7,474 bases of DNA from contig CAYTKP010000038.1 in NCBI GenBank assembly GCA_964438695.1, positions 1 through 7,474 of the forward strand, in the 5' to 3' direction. Source of the stretch: Phoenicimicrobium sp964438695. Its GTDB lineage: Bacteria > Atribacterota > Phoenicimicrobiia > Phoenicimicrobiales > Phoenicimicrobiaceae. Position numbers and translations under genes: made by a program. This document shows, one piece after another, positions 7,425-7,474 of the stretch (position 1 is its first letter; each line of letters opens with the position of its first letter). The notes beneath the pieces are model-generated. The model had not been told where the DNA came from. It did no database searches and was given only the letters and a program-made list of their open reading frames with translations.

Positions 7425-7434
7425 CACCCCCTTT
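7425..7434 (-). promoter_or_regulatory. Ribosome binding site of the binding-protein gene
   Basis: AAAGGGGGTG differs at one base from the full anti-16S complement AAAGGAGGTG and ends six bases before GTG 7418. The in-frame GTG at 7427 is made from its last three bases, so that upstream codon is unlikely to be the start. Confidence 0.8.
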
Positions 7435-7441
7435 TTCTGAG

Positions 7442-7453
7442 TATGTTAGCATA
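7442..7453. promoter_or_regulatory. Imperfect palindrome over the -10 box
   Basis: TATGCTAACATA on the minus strand: TATG/CATA arms pair, with one mismatch inside. It coincides with the extended -10 element, whose own sequence may explain much of the symmetry, so operator function is only a possibility. Confidence 0.3.
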
Positions 7454-7471
7454 ACACTCAATTTGAGTCAA
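7443..7471 (-). promoter_or_regulatory. Sigma-A type promoter of the operon
   Basis: On the minus strand: -35 TTGACT (7466-7471, 5 of 6 to consensus), a 17-base spacer, and -10 TAACAT (7443-7448, 4 of 6) preceded by TGC, giving an extended -10. Transcription would start near 7436, leaving a leader of under 20 bases that consists mostly of the ribosome binding site. It is the only convincing promoter in the window, so all six genes probably share it. Confidence 0.75.
7456..7468. promoter_or_regulatory. Perfect palindrome overlapping the -35 box (possible operator)
   Basis: ACTCAA-A-TTGAGT: six-base arms around one central base. It covers the second half of the -35 box and the start of the spacer, the classic place for a repressor to block polymerase. 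A further ACTCA half-site lies at 7438-7442, near the predicted transcription start. The regulator is unknown and no regulator gene is in the window. Confidence 0.5.
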
Positions 7472-7474
7472 CAA

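Noticed and set aside
7419..7427. Start of the binding protein at GTG 7427
   Set aside because: That GTG is formed by the last bases of the AAAGGGGGTG ribosome binding site; GTG 7418 is correctly spaced and gives a cleaner signal peptide.
1..7474. Mobile elements, CRISPR arrays, tRNA or rRNA genes
   Set aside because: No transposase, integrase, regular repeat array or RNA gene seen; the window is almost entirely coding with short gaps.

Overview
The window holds one six-gene operon, all on the minus strand, that encodes a complete ABC importer of the peptide/nickel/opine (family 5, Opp/Dpp) class plus a zinc carboxypeptidase. In transcription order (right to left) it reads: promoter, SLH-domain solute-binding protein, M14 metallopeptidase, permease 1 (DppB/OppB type), permease 2 (DppC/OppC type), ATPase 1 (DppD/OppD type), ATPase 2 (DppF/OppF type). 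The plus strand carries no gene I can support. The last stop codon lies 5 bases from the left edge, so the operon's 3' end and any terminator fall outside the window. The right edge cuts about 56 bases upstream of the first start codon.

The organism is probably a thermophilic bacterium of the Thermotogales, perhaps a Pseudothermotoga-like lineage. This rests on general style: moderately AT-rich DNA, strong GGAGG-type ribosome binding sites, frequent GTG starts, densely packed coupled genes, and a binding protein with a plain (non-lipoprotein) signal peptide ending VFG. It is an inference, not a database match.

Region by region: 7419-7474 holds a good sigma-A type promoter (TTGACT, 17 bp, extended TGC-TAACAT) with two overlapping palindromes that could be operators. 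5325-7418 is the binding protein, in which SLH-like sequence precedes the family 5 binding domain. 5261-5324 is the only other intergenic gap and contains a perfect 10-bp stem hairpin just before the peptidase ribosome binding site. From 5260 to 5 the five remaining genes are separated by 1, 3 or 10 bases or overlap by 8, with each downstream ribosome binding site inside or beside the end of the upstream gene, so translation is probably coupled.

Functional model (inference): the exported SLH-tethered protein captures a peptide outside the inner membrane, the two permeases and two ATPases import it, and the peptidase, which has no signal peptide, trims it in the cytoplasm. The intergenic hairpin would allow the binding protein to be made in excess over the other subunits. 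Five of the six genes are ordinary members of known families. The unusual points are the SLH-binding protein fusion, the embedded cytoplasmic M14 enzyme, the promoter palindromes, and identical four-cysteine tails on both ATPases.
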